Below, piece after piece: positions 50,369 through 59,866 of a stretch of DNA of 64,000 nucleotides; positions within the stretch are counted from its first letter, which is position 1; the number at the start of each line of letters is the position of its first letter. A model generated the notes under the pieces. It had not been told where the DNA came from, made no database searches, and was given only the letters and a program-made list of their open reading frames with translations. The stretch covers positions 1-64,000 of the forward strand of contig DAOSIS010000003.1 of assembly GCA_035366835.1 (NCBI GenBank), read 5' to 3'. The position numbers and the translations under genes are program-made. The DNA comes from UBA6109 sp035366835. Lineage in GTDB: Bacteria; Desulfobacterota; Syntrophia; Syntrophales; UBA6109.

Positions 50369-51745
50369 TCAGAGGCCGTTTTCTGCATTTCCGTTTCTTC
50401 CGTGGTGTTTGAAGTGCCGTTGCGCCTGGTACATGAAGGTCCGGATCGCCGCTTCCCGGCCGGGCTGAAAGGAGCCGTCGTAAGGTGCGTCGAGGTACGG
50501 GACCTTCTTCTGCTTCATAAGGGGTCTGACGATGGAGGATGTGACGGTGCCGGGCATGCAGGTGAAGGGATACACATTGACGACGCCGTTGCAGCCCTGG
50601 CGCACATACTCGAGGATTCCTGAAATGCTGAGGCAGGCTTCGGTTCCCAGGTCGAAGGAATAGATCCCTTCCTCCTGAAGGGTCTTGTCCAGGCGGCGGA
50701 CCCTGTGATCCCGGGCCGGGGACAGGAGCGGTTCCGCCCTCCGGTAGATCTGATCCTGCCGGTAGTACTGATAAGCGAGGGTCGCACCGTGGGAGAGCAT
50801 CTTCCGGAGGCAATCCCTGATCCGACCCGCCTGCAGCTGCTTGAGGCCCAGGCGAAGGCCGATCCTCGCCTCTCTCATGCGTTCGTAGGTCGTGAAATTG
50901 AACCACTCCGCAATGGAGGCGTCCACGACCTCCGCTCCGTGTTTTTCGAGCAGACGAATCACATCCTGATTGGCCTGCACATGGGTCCTCAGAAAGATTT
51001 CCCCCACGATTCCGACAAGGGGTTTTTGCCTGATTCGCGGGTCGACGATCCCTTCCCCTTCCCGGACCAGTTCCGAGAGCCGGTCAAGAATCCGCCCGAA
51101 ATCCTTTCTTGCCGCGTGCCGCTCGAAAGTCTCGACCATGGCGCCGGTGGCGCGGGCGATGAATTCGTCTGCCATGCCCTGCCGCTTTTCATAAGGCCTC
51201 ACCCGCCAGAGCAGCCTGTCGAGCACATCCGACACCGCCACGGAAGCGTACACGACCTTCCGAAAATCCCCGATCTTCTTCCCGTCGAACATTCCATCGA
51301 AGACATAGGAGTTCCTGGACGTGATCGACGCGATCTTGAGATGTTTCAAGCCGGGGAAGGAGTCGAGCACGATGCGCTGGTACTTGTTGTACATCCCGAA
51401 ACGGCAGGGGCCTTCCGCTTCGGGCATGAAATAGATGTAGCGGTCGGGATCGAAGGCCCCGCCCAACCGTTCCTTCTCTTTCTGGAGATGGAGCAGGATA
51501 TCGCCGATCGTCACCTGGCAGGGGAAACACTCCTTGCCGGAGGTGAAGGCCTTTCCGAGATTCAGGCCCTGGTACGTGTCCATGAGTACGGCGTCGACCC
51601 CGAAACCCCTGAAGGTTCCCGCCAACAGGCTCGCGCCGATCCGGGTCATCTGGGGGATGAGGAGGGTCTTGCCTTTCAGTCTGAACGGCCCGACGTTTTC
51701 CGACAGGGAATGAAAGGTCCGTCTTCCTTCCGCTTCCATTTCCAT
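50369..51745 (-). CDS. CoA-dehydratase activase-associated protein, DUF2229 C-terminal part
   Basis: A 458-residue protein matching the C-terminal part of the large activase-like proteins that combine BcrAD/BadFG ATPase domains with DUF2229. Cys-containing motifs are GKECFPCQVTIGD and YPFTCMPGTV, plausible iron-sulfur or metal ligands. The middle has VGIVGEIFLRTHVQANQ, typical of the dehydratase-like fold (HgdB family). I place the start at 51745, with GAGG overlapping the stop of the upstream gene, which gives a 7-base gap; a longer frame to 51835 would overlap that gene. It must work with the neighbour, which supplies the ATPase domains. Confidence 0.8.
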   Translation of the reverse strand: MEMEAEGRRTFHSLSENVGPFRLKGKTLLIPQMTRIGASLLAGTFRGFGVDAVLMDTYQGLNLGKAFTSGKECFPCQVTIGDILLHLQKEKERLGGAFDPDRYIYFMPEAEGPCRFGMYNKYQRIVLDSFPGLKHLKIASITSRNSYVFDGMFDGKKIGDFRKVVYASVAVSDVLDRLLWRVRPYEKRQGMADEFIARATGAMVETFERHAARKDFGRILDRLSELVREGEGIVDPRIRQKPLVGIVGEIFLRTHVQANQDVIRLLEKHGAEVVDASIAEWFNFTTYERMREARIGLRLGLKQLQAGRIRDCLRKMLSHGATLAYQYYRQDQIYRRAEPLLSPARDHRVRRLDKTLQEEGIYSFDLGTEACLSISGILEYVRQGCNGVVNVYPFTCMPGTVTSSIVRPLMKQKKVPYLDAPYDGSFQPGREAAIRTFMYQAQRHFKHHGRNGNAENGL

Positions 51746-51752
51746 GTACGCC

Positions 51753-54700
51753 TCAGTCGGATACTCTACCGGAGGCACGAACACCGCTTTCGGGCCTCCG
51801 CATCGTGTGATCGAGCACGTTCCGGAAGGCTTCAAGGCGCGTCATCACTCCTGCCATCGCGCTGTGTTCATCCAGCTCGAGAATCAGGCAGGGTTTTTCC
51901 TGCATGATATACCTGTAAAAGTGCTCGATGAAGGAATCGGCGCCGCAGCTGAAGTTGGTCAGGTGGAGCCCGAAAACATTGGGCCGGCTTCTGATGAACT
52001 TCGCCGTCCTCAGAATCTGCGCGCCGAGAGCCCAGTACATGTTGGGGAAGTCACCGAGATCGACGGAGGACACGTCGATGAAATCCATGGGCACGGCCGC
52101 GGTCCCGATCTTGGCAAGATTCCGCCCCAGATGCAGGTTCAGCCTCTCATCGTAGAGATTGTACGGCCTTCCCGTGACCACCACCATCGGCTCCGCGGGA
52201 TCGTGGCTTTCCAGGACCTCCCGCCCTTTCTCGAACAGCGCCTGGTTGAACCGCCGCTGCTCCTCCAGGGCGGCTTCCGCGGCTTCCCTGATGCGGCGCC
52301 GGCTGCGGCGGATACTGGCGGCCATCTGCTCGGCCAACTCGAGGGCAAGGGTGGAGAGGTCGTGCTTGAGATGGAGAATCGGATTGAGGACGCCCTGCCC
52401 GCCGATGCCGAGGGCCGCGCGCACCATGAACGGATTCGCCTGAACCAGGGGGCAGGTGAACCCGGTTTCCTGCTCGACGGGCGTCGGCATGGTCACGATG
52501 CCGGGAAGGAAGATGAAGCGCGTTTTCCCCAGGAGCTCCCCGACATGGCCGTGCGACACCTTGACCGGGTAGCAGGTCTCCGCCGTCATGGACTCGATGC
52601 CCGCACTGGAAATGCGGCCGTTGGTGGAAGGCGTGAGGACAAGGCGGTATCCCAGCCGGTCGAAAAAGTGGGCCCAGAACACGCCGGTCTGGAGCGTGTA
52701 CAGGGATCTCTGCATTCCCACCGTCGGCCGCCCTTCGACCTCCAGCAGGGGCTTCTCCGCAAGTTCTTCGAAAACGCCCGACATGGCGGCAGTCCAGACC
52801 TCTTCGCGCACCTTGAAAAGGTCTTCCCGATGCCCTCCGCCGCCCCGGATCGCCTCATAGCGGCCGCATTCCCCTCCCCAGATGCTCTTGCGGCCGCCGA
52901 AGTCGTAGATCTTGAGCTTGCACCGGTTGTGGCAGCCGGGATCGGAGACGCACACCTTCTCCGCATAGTCCATGCGGTCGGCGATCGCGCCGGAGATTCC
53001 CCGGAAGGTACTTTCCCGCCGTTTCTCGACGGCCATCTTTTCCTGGAGACAAACGGCCGCCCCGAAGGCGCCGAGCACTTCCCTGTGCTTCGGCAGGATC
53101 AAACCCCGCCCCAACACCTTTTCGAAGGCGGCCACCACTCCCTTGTTGAGGGACGGTCCGCCCAGGAACATGACACGCCTGCCGATCCTCCTCTTTCCCA
53201 CGACCCGGTTGAGATAGTTGTAAACAACGGCATAACAGAGACCGCCGATGAGGTCCTCCCGCAGCACGCCCTGCTGGTGGTAGGATACGAGATCCGACTC
53301 CATGAACACCGTGCAGCGCTCCGCCAGCTTCACGGGCCGCTCCGAGGACAGGGCGATGTCCTGAAATTCGCCGACGATGTTGATTCCATGCTTGTTGGCC
53401 AGCTCATGGAGAAAACTCCCGGTGCCGGCGGCGCAGACCTTGTTCATGTCGAAGTCCAGCGGGTTCGCATCGGTGATGGAAATGTATTTGGAATCCTGGC
53501 CCCCGATTTCGAAGATCGTATCGACGGCGCAGTCGATCTCCACGGCTCCGCGGGCGTGGGCCGTGATCTCGTCGAGGATCAGGTCCGCGTTCAGGAAGTC
53601 GCCCACCACATTTCTTCCGGAGCCCGTGGTCGCGACTCCGCGGATCGTCACGCAATCCCGCAGTCCTTCGCCGACCCTCTTCAGCAGCGTCTGCGTCACC
53701 TCGATGGGTTTCCCCCGGGTGGGGAGATAACTCTTGTCGATCAACTGCCGGTCTTCGGTGACGACGGCATACTTCGTAGTCGTGGAGCCGATGTCGATCC
53801 CCAGATAGACGGGCGTCTTCCCGCCGGGGAGCGCCGCGGGCAGGCCGTTGTCTTCGGGGAAACGGGTCTCCCTGAGTTCGAGCTTCGGCGCGGCGGGCAC
53901 TTTTTCCCGGTCCGCAACGGTTCCGCTTTCCAGCGCCTCCAAGTCCAATCGATTCTCCAGCCCGCGTTCCAGCGCGCAGAGCGCGACGCCGAGCGCTCCC
54001 GTCGAGGTGCTGTGGGGCGGTACCAGGAGGTCCGGGAAATAGGCCCGGAAGGCCCTCGCCTGCAGTTCATTGAGGGACAGACCGCCGATGAAGAGCAGCG
54101 GGCTCTCCAGCGTCCGGTTGGAGACGATCGTGCTCATGTAGTTCCTGGCATTTCCGACGTGAAGGCCATAGATGATGTCCTGCAGCCTTTCCCCTTTGTT
54201 CTGGAGGTGAATCATGTCCGACTTGGTGAACACCGTGCAACGGCAGGCTACCGTAGCCGGTTTGGCGCTGGAGAGGCCGAGGCTGATGAAGTCCCTCAGG
54301 ATCCGATCAATCCCATCAGAGGAGACGCCCTTTCCGGAAGAGTAAATCGAGGTGGACAGTCGCTGGGCCTGCTGATCGATGAAGGAACCGGTCCCGGACG
54401 CGCAGGGACCGTTGGCGTTGAAGTATTCCAGCTCCCATCCCGTCGCGTCGTGACGGATCTGGAAAAGCGCGGTGTCCTGACCTCCCATGCTGATGATGGT
54501 CCTCGCGTCCGGTCTCAGGAAGAGCGCGCCCGTCACCTGGCTGATGGTTTCGAATTCGTAGAAGGCCCCCGTCCTTTCGCTGATCGTCCGGCCGTGATTT
54601 CCCGTAAAGGCGAAGGCCGAGATATGCTCCTCCCCCAGCCGCTTGCGAAGATCCCGAATCAGACGACGGGTTTCTTCCTCCACCCGCCCCATGTGCCGCG

Positions 54701-54803
54701 TGTAGGGCGCCTCGTAGGCGATGCTCTTGTCACGGCGGATGACCACCGCGTTGAGACTGACCGATCCCGCGTCGATTCCCACGTAATAGCTTTCGCTCTG
54801 CAT
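51753..54803 (-). CDS. 2-hydroxyacyl-CoA dehydratase activase-like protein, two BcrAD/BadFG domains plus DUF2229
   Basis: A 1016-residue ASKHA ATPase. Domain 1 (about 1-290) opens with YVGIDAGSVSLNAVVI; domain 2 (about 325-590) with VYLGIDIGSTTTKYAVV. Each has a CAxGTGSF loop and a CTVF(T/M) Cys region as in iron-sulfur activases. The rest (about 620-1016) is DUF2229 with a Cys-rich DPGCHNRCKLK and GECGRY. Such proteins use ATP to transfer one electron to 2-hydroxyacyl-CoA dehydratases or related enzymes, such as benzoyl-CoA reductases. Many relatives are single proteins of about 1400 residues that include the part encoded here by the next gene. No dehydratase subunits are adjacent. GGAGA lies 4 bases before the ATG. 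Confidence 0.88.
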   Translation of the reverse strand: MQSESYYVGIDAGSVSLNAVVIRRDKSIAYEAPYTRHMGRVEEETRRLIRDLRKRLGEEHISAFAFTGNHGRTISERTGAFYEFETISQVTGALFLRPDARTIISMGGQDTALFQIRHDATGWELEYFNANGPCASGTGSFIDQQAQRLSTSIYSSGKGVSSDGIDRILRDFISLGLSSAKPATVACRCTVFTKSDMIHLQNKGERLQDIIYGLHVGNARNYMSTIVSNRTLESPLLFIGGLSLNELQARAFRAYFPDLLVPPHSTSTGALGVALCALERGLENRLDLEALESGTVADREKVPAAPKLELRETRFPEDNGLPAALPGGKTPVYLGIDIGSTTTKYAVVTEDRQLIDKSYLPTRGKPIEVTQTLLKRVGEGLRDCVTIRGVATTGSGRNVVGDFLNADLILDEITAHARGAVEIDCAVDTIFEIGGQDSKYISITDANPLDFDMNKVCAAGTGSFLHELANKHGINIVGEFQDIALSSERPVKLAERCTVFMESDLVSYHQQGVLREDLIGGLCYAVVYNYLNRVVGKRRIGRRVMFLGGPSLNKGVVAAFEKVLGRGLILPKHREVLGAFGAAVCLQEKMAVEKRRESTFRGISGAIADRMDYAEKVCVSDPGCHNRCKLKIYDFGGRKSIWGGECGRYEAIRGGGGHREDLFKVREEVWTAAMSGVFEELAEKPLLEVEGRPTVGMQRSLYTLQTGVFWAHFFDRLGYRLVLTPSTNGRISSAGIESMTAETCYPVKVSHGHVGELLGKTRFIFLPGIVTMPTPVEQETGFTCPLVQANPFMVRAALGIGGQGVLNPILHLKHDLSTLALELAEQMAASIRRSRRRIREAAEAALEEQRRFNQALFEKGREVLESHDPAEPMVVVTGRPYNLYDERLNLHLGRNLAKIGTAAVPMDFIDVSSVDLGDFPNMYWALGAQILRTAKFIRSRPNVFGLHLTNFSCGADSFIEHFYRYIMQEKPCLILELDEHSAMAGVMTRLEAFRNVLDHTMRRPESGVRASGRVSD

Positions 54804-55151
54804 CGCTCTCCCCGTTCGCTTCCCGCGGCCGCTGAAGACGAGTGCGGACCGCTTCCCCCTTCGTGCGGGAAACCGTCTGCATTACCGCGCTTCCATGACG
54901 ATGACGACTGCTTTGTATTATAGAGACGCCGGCAAATCTTCAAGGCAAATGATCGCCCGGGGCGGGGGACGGGCAGTGCAGGTTCGCATACACGTCCTGG
55001 ATCGGTTCGCAAGGGTCCTTGTCCCTTGCTTTGACATTCTGCGGATATTGCTCTACGAATAAGCCGAAACGGCGCAGCCGTTGGACCGAGGCGCAGGGAC
55101 GGACGCTGCGGACGATTCCGACAACTCAACCGAAGAGAATCCGGGTCAACC
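54804..55151. other. Intergenic region, no gene seen
   Basis: About 350 bases between the divergent activase and radical SAM genes, presumably holding both promoters. Part of it is AT-rich (about 54900-54940). No repeat of the CCCGC/GCGGG family was seen here. Confidence 0.4.
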
Positions 55152-56660
55152 ATGAAAAATATCGTTCTCGTATTTCCGCGCGCACAGGAAAGCATATGGA
55201 ATATGCGGCTCGCCCTGCAAGTCCTCGGCAAACGAGCTTTCATGCCGCCCTTGGGACTTGCCACCGTCGCGGCACTGACGCCGTCGCGGTACCGCGTAAG
55301 CATTGTGGACGAGTCGGTCGCGGAGGTCGATTTTTCCGTGCCCTGCGACCTTGTCGGCGTGGCGGGCTACACCTTCAATGCGGCGCGGATGCGGGAAATA
55401 TCCCGGTCCTTTCGCAGGAAGGGGGTGCTGACGGTTGCGGGCGGCCCTTTCTGCAAGACGGACACGGAAACCTGCCGCAGGGAGTTCGACGTGGTCTTCG
55501 TGGGTGAGGCGGAGCGGACCTGGCCTCGCTTCTTGGAGGAGTGGGAGCAGGGACGCCACGCATCCCTTTATGAGGAACGGCAATTCGCGGATCTGTCGAC
55601 TTCTCCTCCGCCGCGGTGGGACCTTGTGGACTTGAGCCAATACACCAGCGGCATCCTGCAGACCACCCGCGGATGCATGTACGACTGCGAGTTCTGCGAC
55701 GTGGTGACGTTGAATGGACGTGCGGTCCGCACCAAGACTGTTGAAGCGGCGGAAGCGGAGGTGCGGGAATTGATCCGCCGGAACATCTCCACCGTCTGGA
55801 TCGCGGACGACAACTTCACCGCTCACATCCCCCACGCGAAGAAACTGCTTGCGCGACTTGCGACGATCAACCGTTCGGCGCGGAGGCCGGTGCGGTTCAT
55901 CACCCAGATTACCGCGGAGAGAACGGAGGACGCCGAGCTTCTCTCCCTGCTGAAGGCGGCAAACGTCTATGCCGTTCTCATCGGCCTCGAATCCATCAAC
56001 CGGGAAAGCCTTGTCGAAACCGGCAAATGGCAGAACGTGAAGACCGACCTCGCGGAGGCGGTGCGGCGCGTGCAGGCGCAGGGCATCTATGTCGTGGGGG
56101 GGATGATCGTAGGGTTTGACGCGGACGACGGGAATGTCTTCCGAGCTCAGGAGCGCTTCATCGCCGAATCGGGCCTGATTCTCCCGGTGGTTTCGATGCT
56201 CAAGGCGTCGAAGGGCACGCGGCTGTGGAACCGCTTGTCGGAAGAGGGGCGGTTGACCGGTGGAGACGACGGCGACTTCTACTCCGCCTGCAACTTCATC
56301 CCCCGCAACATGACGCGGGAGGAGTTGGAAGCGGGTTACCGGCATCTCCTTGAGACGGTGTTCGGCTACCCGCATTTCCTCGGGCGGTTCCGGAAGTTCA
56401 TGGAGCAGAGCGCCGCTGCCGGCCGCACGGCGGAGGGGGAGGCGCTTTCCCTGAGAGATGCCGCATCGGGGCTGCGGGTCGTGCGGCATTTCCTGTTCCG
56501 GGCCGGGCGCGAGGCGCGGCGGTTCCTCCTGGAAGGACTCTGCGCTGCGGCGCGGTACGGGACGCGCGGCGTCACGGCGTTCGCGGAAACAGCGGTGTGG
56601 TTGGAGTCGCACCGTGCTTACCTGTTGAAGGAAAAAGTCCGACCGCGTCCCTGGCCGTGA
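55152..56660 (+). CDS. B12-binding radical SAM protein
   Basis: A 502-residue protein. Residues about 1-150 form a cobalamin-binding (Rossmann-like) domain without the classic DxHxxG motif, as common in this class. The radical SAM [4Fe-4S] ligands are Cys175, Cys179 and Cys182 in TRGCMYDCEFCD. The C-terminal part resembles the DUF4070 extension found in HpnJ-like enzymes. Such proteins often methylate or rearrange unactivated carbons of lipids, hopanoids or natural products. The substrate is unknown. Two related proteins are encoded at 59863 and 61389. Its nearest neighbour on the same strand is the HpaA-like gene 1.3 kb away, with a convergent DUF3365 gene between. Confidence 0.85.
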   Translation: MKNIVLVFPRAQESIWNMRLALQVLGKRAFMPPLGLATVAALTPSRYRVSIVDESVAEVDFSVPCDLVGVAGYTFNAARMREISRSFRRKGVLTVAGGPFCKTDTETCRREFDVVFVGEAERTWPRFLEEWEQGRHASLYEERQFADLSTSPPPRWDLVDLSQYTSGILQTTRGCMYDCEFCDVVTLNGRAVRTKTVEAAEAEVRELIRRNISTVWIADDNFTAHIPHAKKLLARLATINRSARRPVRFITQITAERTEDAELLSLLKAANVYAVLIGLESINRESLVETGKWQNVKTDLAEAVRRVQAQGIYVVGGMIVGFDADDGNVFRAQERFIAESGLILPVVSMLKASKGTRLWNRLSEEGRLTGGDDGDFYSACNFIPRNMTREELEAGYRHLLETVFGYPHFLGRFRKFMEQSAAAGRTAEGEALSLRDAASGLRVVRHFLFRAGREARRFLLEGLCAAARYGTRGVTAFAETAVWLESHRAYLLKEKVRPRPWP

Positions 56661-56730
56661 TCGCCAGCGCAGCCGCCGACGTACGGGATGCGCGCCGTGG
56701 GATGGCGGACCGCAAGCTGACAGGAGCGCT

Positions 56731-57570
56731 CTACCTTTCAAGAACTTCTCGAATTTCGCCGGTCAATTGTGGAATCATCTCCGGATGCCTGTCCGTGAGA
56801 ATGACGCTGATACCGGCCTTGAGCTCATCCATGACAAACCCTTCCTTTGGAATTCCTGTCGGACCTTTTTCTCCGATGGGCGTGCCATGACACCGCAGGC
56901 AGGAAGCATTGTTGATGTAAACGGGTTTGCTGATTCTCACGACGCCATGATCCTTTTCGATGAATTCCGCGTCCCGCACATAGCCTGGCTCGTTGATCTT
57001 CTCCAGGGCGGCGAGCTCCCACTTGTCGGCGATGTTGAAGGGCGTGCCGGCCAGATAATCGCCTTTGGGGCGTGACGCCTGCTTAATATAGACTCCCGTC
57101 TTCTTCATGAAGGGGACGGTCCAGGCCTTGGTAAAGACGGCCGGAAGAAGCTTGAATTCCTTGGTCCTCAAAACTCCATCGCCGTCTCTGTCGAAAGCCG
57201 TCTGGTTTCCGGCGATCCCGGAACGGCCGGCATAGACAACATGAGCAAGATACAGGACGATTTGCCTTTCATCGGTTGTCTGGAAATCGCTCTTGATATT
57301 GCGCTGGGCAAGCTGTTTGGCAAATCCGTTCTCGATACTCTCCACGAATTTGGAGGGCGTCAGGCGGTCACTCTTGAACGTGCCGTCGGCATTCCTGTTG
57401 ATTTCAGGTTGCCTGGATTCGATCACTTCCCGCATGCACGTGTAAGCTTCCGACAGATAAAACGATGCATTCCGGCTCTTCGCAGAAACACCGACAGACT
57501 GCGCTTGCGCCCCATTTGCCGCAGCGCTGAATATTGCGAGACATAAGACCGATACCAGCAATTCTTTCAT
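56731..57570 (-). CDS. DUF3365 (Tll0287-like) exported heme protein
   Basis: A 279-residue exported protein (signal about 1-23). Family features of DUF3365/Tll0287 are present: an N-terminal helical segment with YLSEAYTCMREVIESRQPEI and a heme c motif CLRCH (about residues 227-231) in ASCLRCHGTPIGEKG. It should be a periplasmic one-heme sensor or electron carrier; the family is often found as the sensor part of signalling proteins, but here no kinase domain is attached. AGGGGGG lies before the ATG. It is encoded against the radical SAM genes and appears to stand alone. Confidence 0.75.
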   Translation of the reverse strand: MKELLVSVLCLAIFSAAANGAQAQSVGVSAKSRNASFYLSEAYTCMREVIESRQPEINRNADGTFKSDRLTPSKFVESIENGFAKQLAQRNIKSDFQTTDERQIVLYLAHVVYAGRSGIAGNQTAFDRDGDGVLRTKEFKLLPAVFTKAWTVPFMKKTGVYIKQASRPKGDYLAGTPFNIADKWELAALEKINEPGYVRDAEFIEKDHGVVRISKPVYINNASCLRCHGTPIGEKGPTGIPKEGFVMDELKAGISVILTDRHPEMIPQLTGEIREVLER

Positions 57571-58005
57571 AAGCCCCCCTCTTTTTATTGAAGATCATGA
57601 AATTCCCACGGAATTTCTTCCGATTCCGGATCCATGGATGATTCAATGTTCATCTTGGGGTATCTCTGGAGTACGGAAATTTCTATTCCTCCTGCTGTCG
57701 GAAGCGGGTGGTGAAATTTGGGTAATGCAATCGAAGGCTCTCCGCCGGATCATGAAAAAACCCGTAAAGACTTGGGCGCTATTAAGTGGCAGATATTGCT
57801 CCCGTGTCAAGAAAAATCTGGAGAATTTCGGTCAAAGGACTTCCCGCATTTCGGGATGCAGAAACTGACGGAACCCTTTCCTCCGTGGATTTCTTTCCTA
57901 CAGACAAGCGTCCTATAAATCAGTTGACTTCTTCATTTATCGATGTCAATTTGTCGCATACATTTCGTGACACAGCCAAATACGCATGGTACGTGAGGTG
58001 CGGCC
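57571..58005. other. Intergenic region, no gene seen
   Basis: About 430 bases between the divergent DUF3365 and HpaA-like genes, AT-richer than average. No gene, RNA or repeat that I recognise. GAGG lies just before the HpaA-like ATG. Confidence 0.4.
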
Positions 58006-58920
58006 ATGAAAATCAAACGGCTTTCGCTTATCTTGTTGGGCTGCCTGATTCCGCTTGTGTTTCTGCTGTATCCGACGGGGTACCTGATTCTGACGGGATG
58101 CGCCGAAACCCAGCATTATGAGCCGCAGTACAGTCCTATTCCCGATTACACCCGCGACCTGTTCTCGTTTCCCAAGTTCGTTCTGCCGATGGCCAAGCCT
58201 CCCGGCAGCGTGAACCTGACGGTGGTGAACATCATCCCCCAGTACAAGGACACGCTCACCCAGGAATACGCGGGCGGAGCCAAGATGTCGGCCGGCGGGG
58301 TGATGACGAAAAGCATGCTCAACGTCTTCAAGAGTTTCGCCGGGAGCGCGGGCGAGGACATCGAGGCTCAGCTCGTGGCAAAAGGCATGACGACGAAGGG
58401 GCCCCTTGATATGTCCGAAGTGACTTATACCGACAAGAAGGGCGCCGACCTCACGGTTTTGATCCATGTCATCCTGGACATCCAGTACACCGATCCGAAG
58501 TATATTCGGCAGAGCGCGTTCGTGGGCGGGAAACAGGGAAAGGTCTATGCCGGCAACATGTCGGTGGGCATCAAGGTCTTCTATTACCTGCTCGAACCGC
58601 TGTCCGAGGAAAAAATGTGGATCAAGAAACTGGACCTCGGAGTGCAGGAGTCGGATTACGAAATGGCCAAGGAACAGGAGCAGTATGTCAGCGGAACACA
58701 CTTCGTGAGCGACGGCTGCGGCGGGGGATACAATCAGACCACCTATGGGTGGAGGGACACAAATTCGTTCATCTACGATTCGCGTACGAAAATCTTCTCG
58801 GATGTCCTGAAGGAAGCCTATCCCAAGATCATGAAGACTGCGTGGACCTATTTCGATTCGGACGAGATGCTGAACCTGAAGATGAAGTCCCAGGAGATCA
58901 GGGAGAGAAAGAGGTACTAA
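58006..58920 (+). CDS. HpaA-like lipoprotein (putative)
   Basis: A 304-residue exported protein. A hydrophobic N-terminus ends in LTGCAE near residues 30-34, a lipobox. The C-terminal half has YLLEPLSEEKMWIKKLDLG and a helical tail (KIFSDVLKEAYPKIMKTAW, ending in a Lys/Arg-rich KMKSQEIRERKRY). These resemble the layout of the Helicobacter HpaA/neuraminyllactose-binding hemagglutinin family (LEPMSG...SELDIQE, then a basic helical tail). The match is weak, so treat the family as tentative. It is the first gene of a group followed by the Lgt-like and radical SAM genes, 100 bases ahead of the next start. Confidence 0.5.
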   Translation: MKIKRLSLILLGCLIPLVFLLYPTGYLILTGCAETQHYEPQYSPIPDYTRDLFSFPKFVLPMAKPPGSVNLTVVNIIPQYKDTLTQEYAGGAKMSAGGVMTKSMLNVFKSFAGSAGEDIEAQLVAKGMTTKGPLDMSEVTYTDKKGADLTVLIHVILDIQYTDPKYIRQSAFVGGKQGKVYAGNMSVGIKVFYYLLEPLSEEKMWIKKLDLGVQESDYEMAKEQEQYVSGTHFVSDGCGGGYNQTTYGWRDTNSFIYDSRTKIFSDVLKEAYPKIMKTAWTYFDSDEMLNLKMKSQEIRERKRY

Positions 58921-59020
58921 ATCCCCGAATCCGGCGGCGAGCACGTTACCGGCAACCTGCTGCGGGGGAAACGAGCGGGCACCCGGCGGGACATTCCTCA
59001 AGGGATGCCGCCCATCAGAC

Positions 59021-59866
59021 ATGTTGCCATTCATTTCTATCGGCGGTTTCGACATTTCCGTATGGCGGATCGTTGCCCTGGCGAGTGTGGCCTTGTGTTG
59101 GATTCTTGTTCTGGCACGCGCGCACGAGCTGAAATATTCCCTGAACAGCATTTTTCTGTGGCTGCTGCTTGGACTGCCGGTCGGCACCCTGGGAGGGCAT
59201 TTCTTTAATCAGTGGATCCCCGACCTGGCCGGCGCCGGCAGCCCGACCCATTCCTTTTCCGGCCTCACCGTGATCGGGAGCATCGTTTCATGCCTGCTTT
59301 TCAGTTTTTTCTATGCCAAGTACGTCATGAAAGTCCCGCCGATGCAGCTTCTCGACGCCGTTGCATTTGCCTTGCCCCTTTCCATCCTCATCGGCCGCAT
59401 CGGATGCCTCTTGAACGGCTGCTGCTACGGGAAGATCGCGCCGCTATCCGTCAAATATCCGGTGCTTGCGCTGGGGACGCTGCCCGTCGGTTTCTACGTG
59501 GAGCCGACGAGCGCCTGGCGCGATTATATCGGCGTGTCTCCTGACAGCGCGGCATGGAATCTCCCGCTGCTCCTGATGATCAATGCATTTCTCGCATTGA
59601 TCGTTGCCGAGAAGCTGTTCCGCAACCGGGCGGAATGGAACCTCTATCCGGGGACGGTCTTTGCCGCAACCGGTACGATGTATGCCGGCGGGCGTTTCTT
59701 CGTAGAGTTTGCAAGGAAGGAGGATGCCATCAGCAACGGTCTGTTCAATCCCTGGCAGATGGCGCTTCTCTTTCTTTTTTTCGCCTCGTTCCTGTGGCTT
59801 TGCGCAAGCCTTCATAGCCGCTCTCAGAATCTAACCGTGGATTTGCCGAAGGAGGGATTGCCGTGA
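59021..59866 (+). CDS. Lgt-like (prolipoprotein diacylglyceryl transferase family) membrane protein, Cys-rich variant
   Basis: A 281-residue polytopic membrane protein with about seven helices. The family signature GRIGNFxN appears here as IGRIGCLLNGCCYGK (residues 124-138), keeping the Arg but with three Cys. The HGG-type loop of true Lgt is replaced by SFSGLTVIGS (78-87). Membrane topology and length agree with Lgt, which moves diacylglyceryl from phosphatidylglycerol to prolipoproteins. The departures suggest another lipid donor or acceptor, or a different reaction. Its stop overlaps the GTG start of the next radical SAM gene (GTGA), so the two are translationally coupled. Confidence 0.75.
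   Translation: MLPFISIGGFDISVWRIVALASVALCWILVLARAHELKYSLNSIFLWLLLGLPVGTLGGHFFNQWIPDLAGAGSPTHSFSGLTVIGSIVSCLLFSFFYAKYVMKVPPMQLLDAVAFALPLSILIGRIGCLLNGCCYGKIAPLSVKYPVLALGTLPVGFYVEPTSAWRDYIGVSPDSAAWNLPLLLMINAFLALIVAEKLFRNRAEWNLYPGTVFAATGTMYAGGRFFVEFARKEDAISNGLFNPWQMALLFLFFASFLWLCASLHSRSQNLTVDLPKEGLP

Noticed and set aside
51744..54923. Very long plus-strand open frame opposite the activase gene
   Set aside because: Antisense shadow of a GC-rich gene; Arg/His/Pro-rich composition without domains, while the minus strand encodes recognisable motifs.
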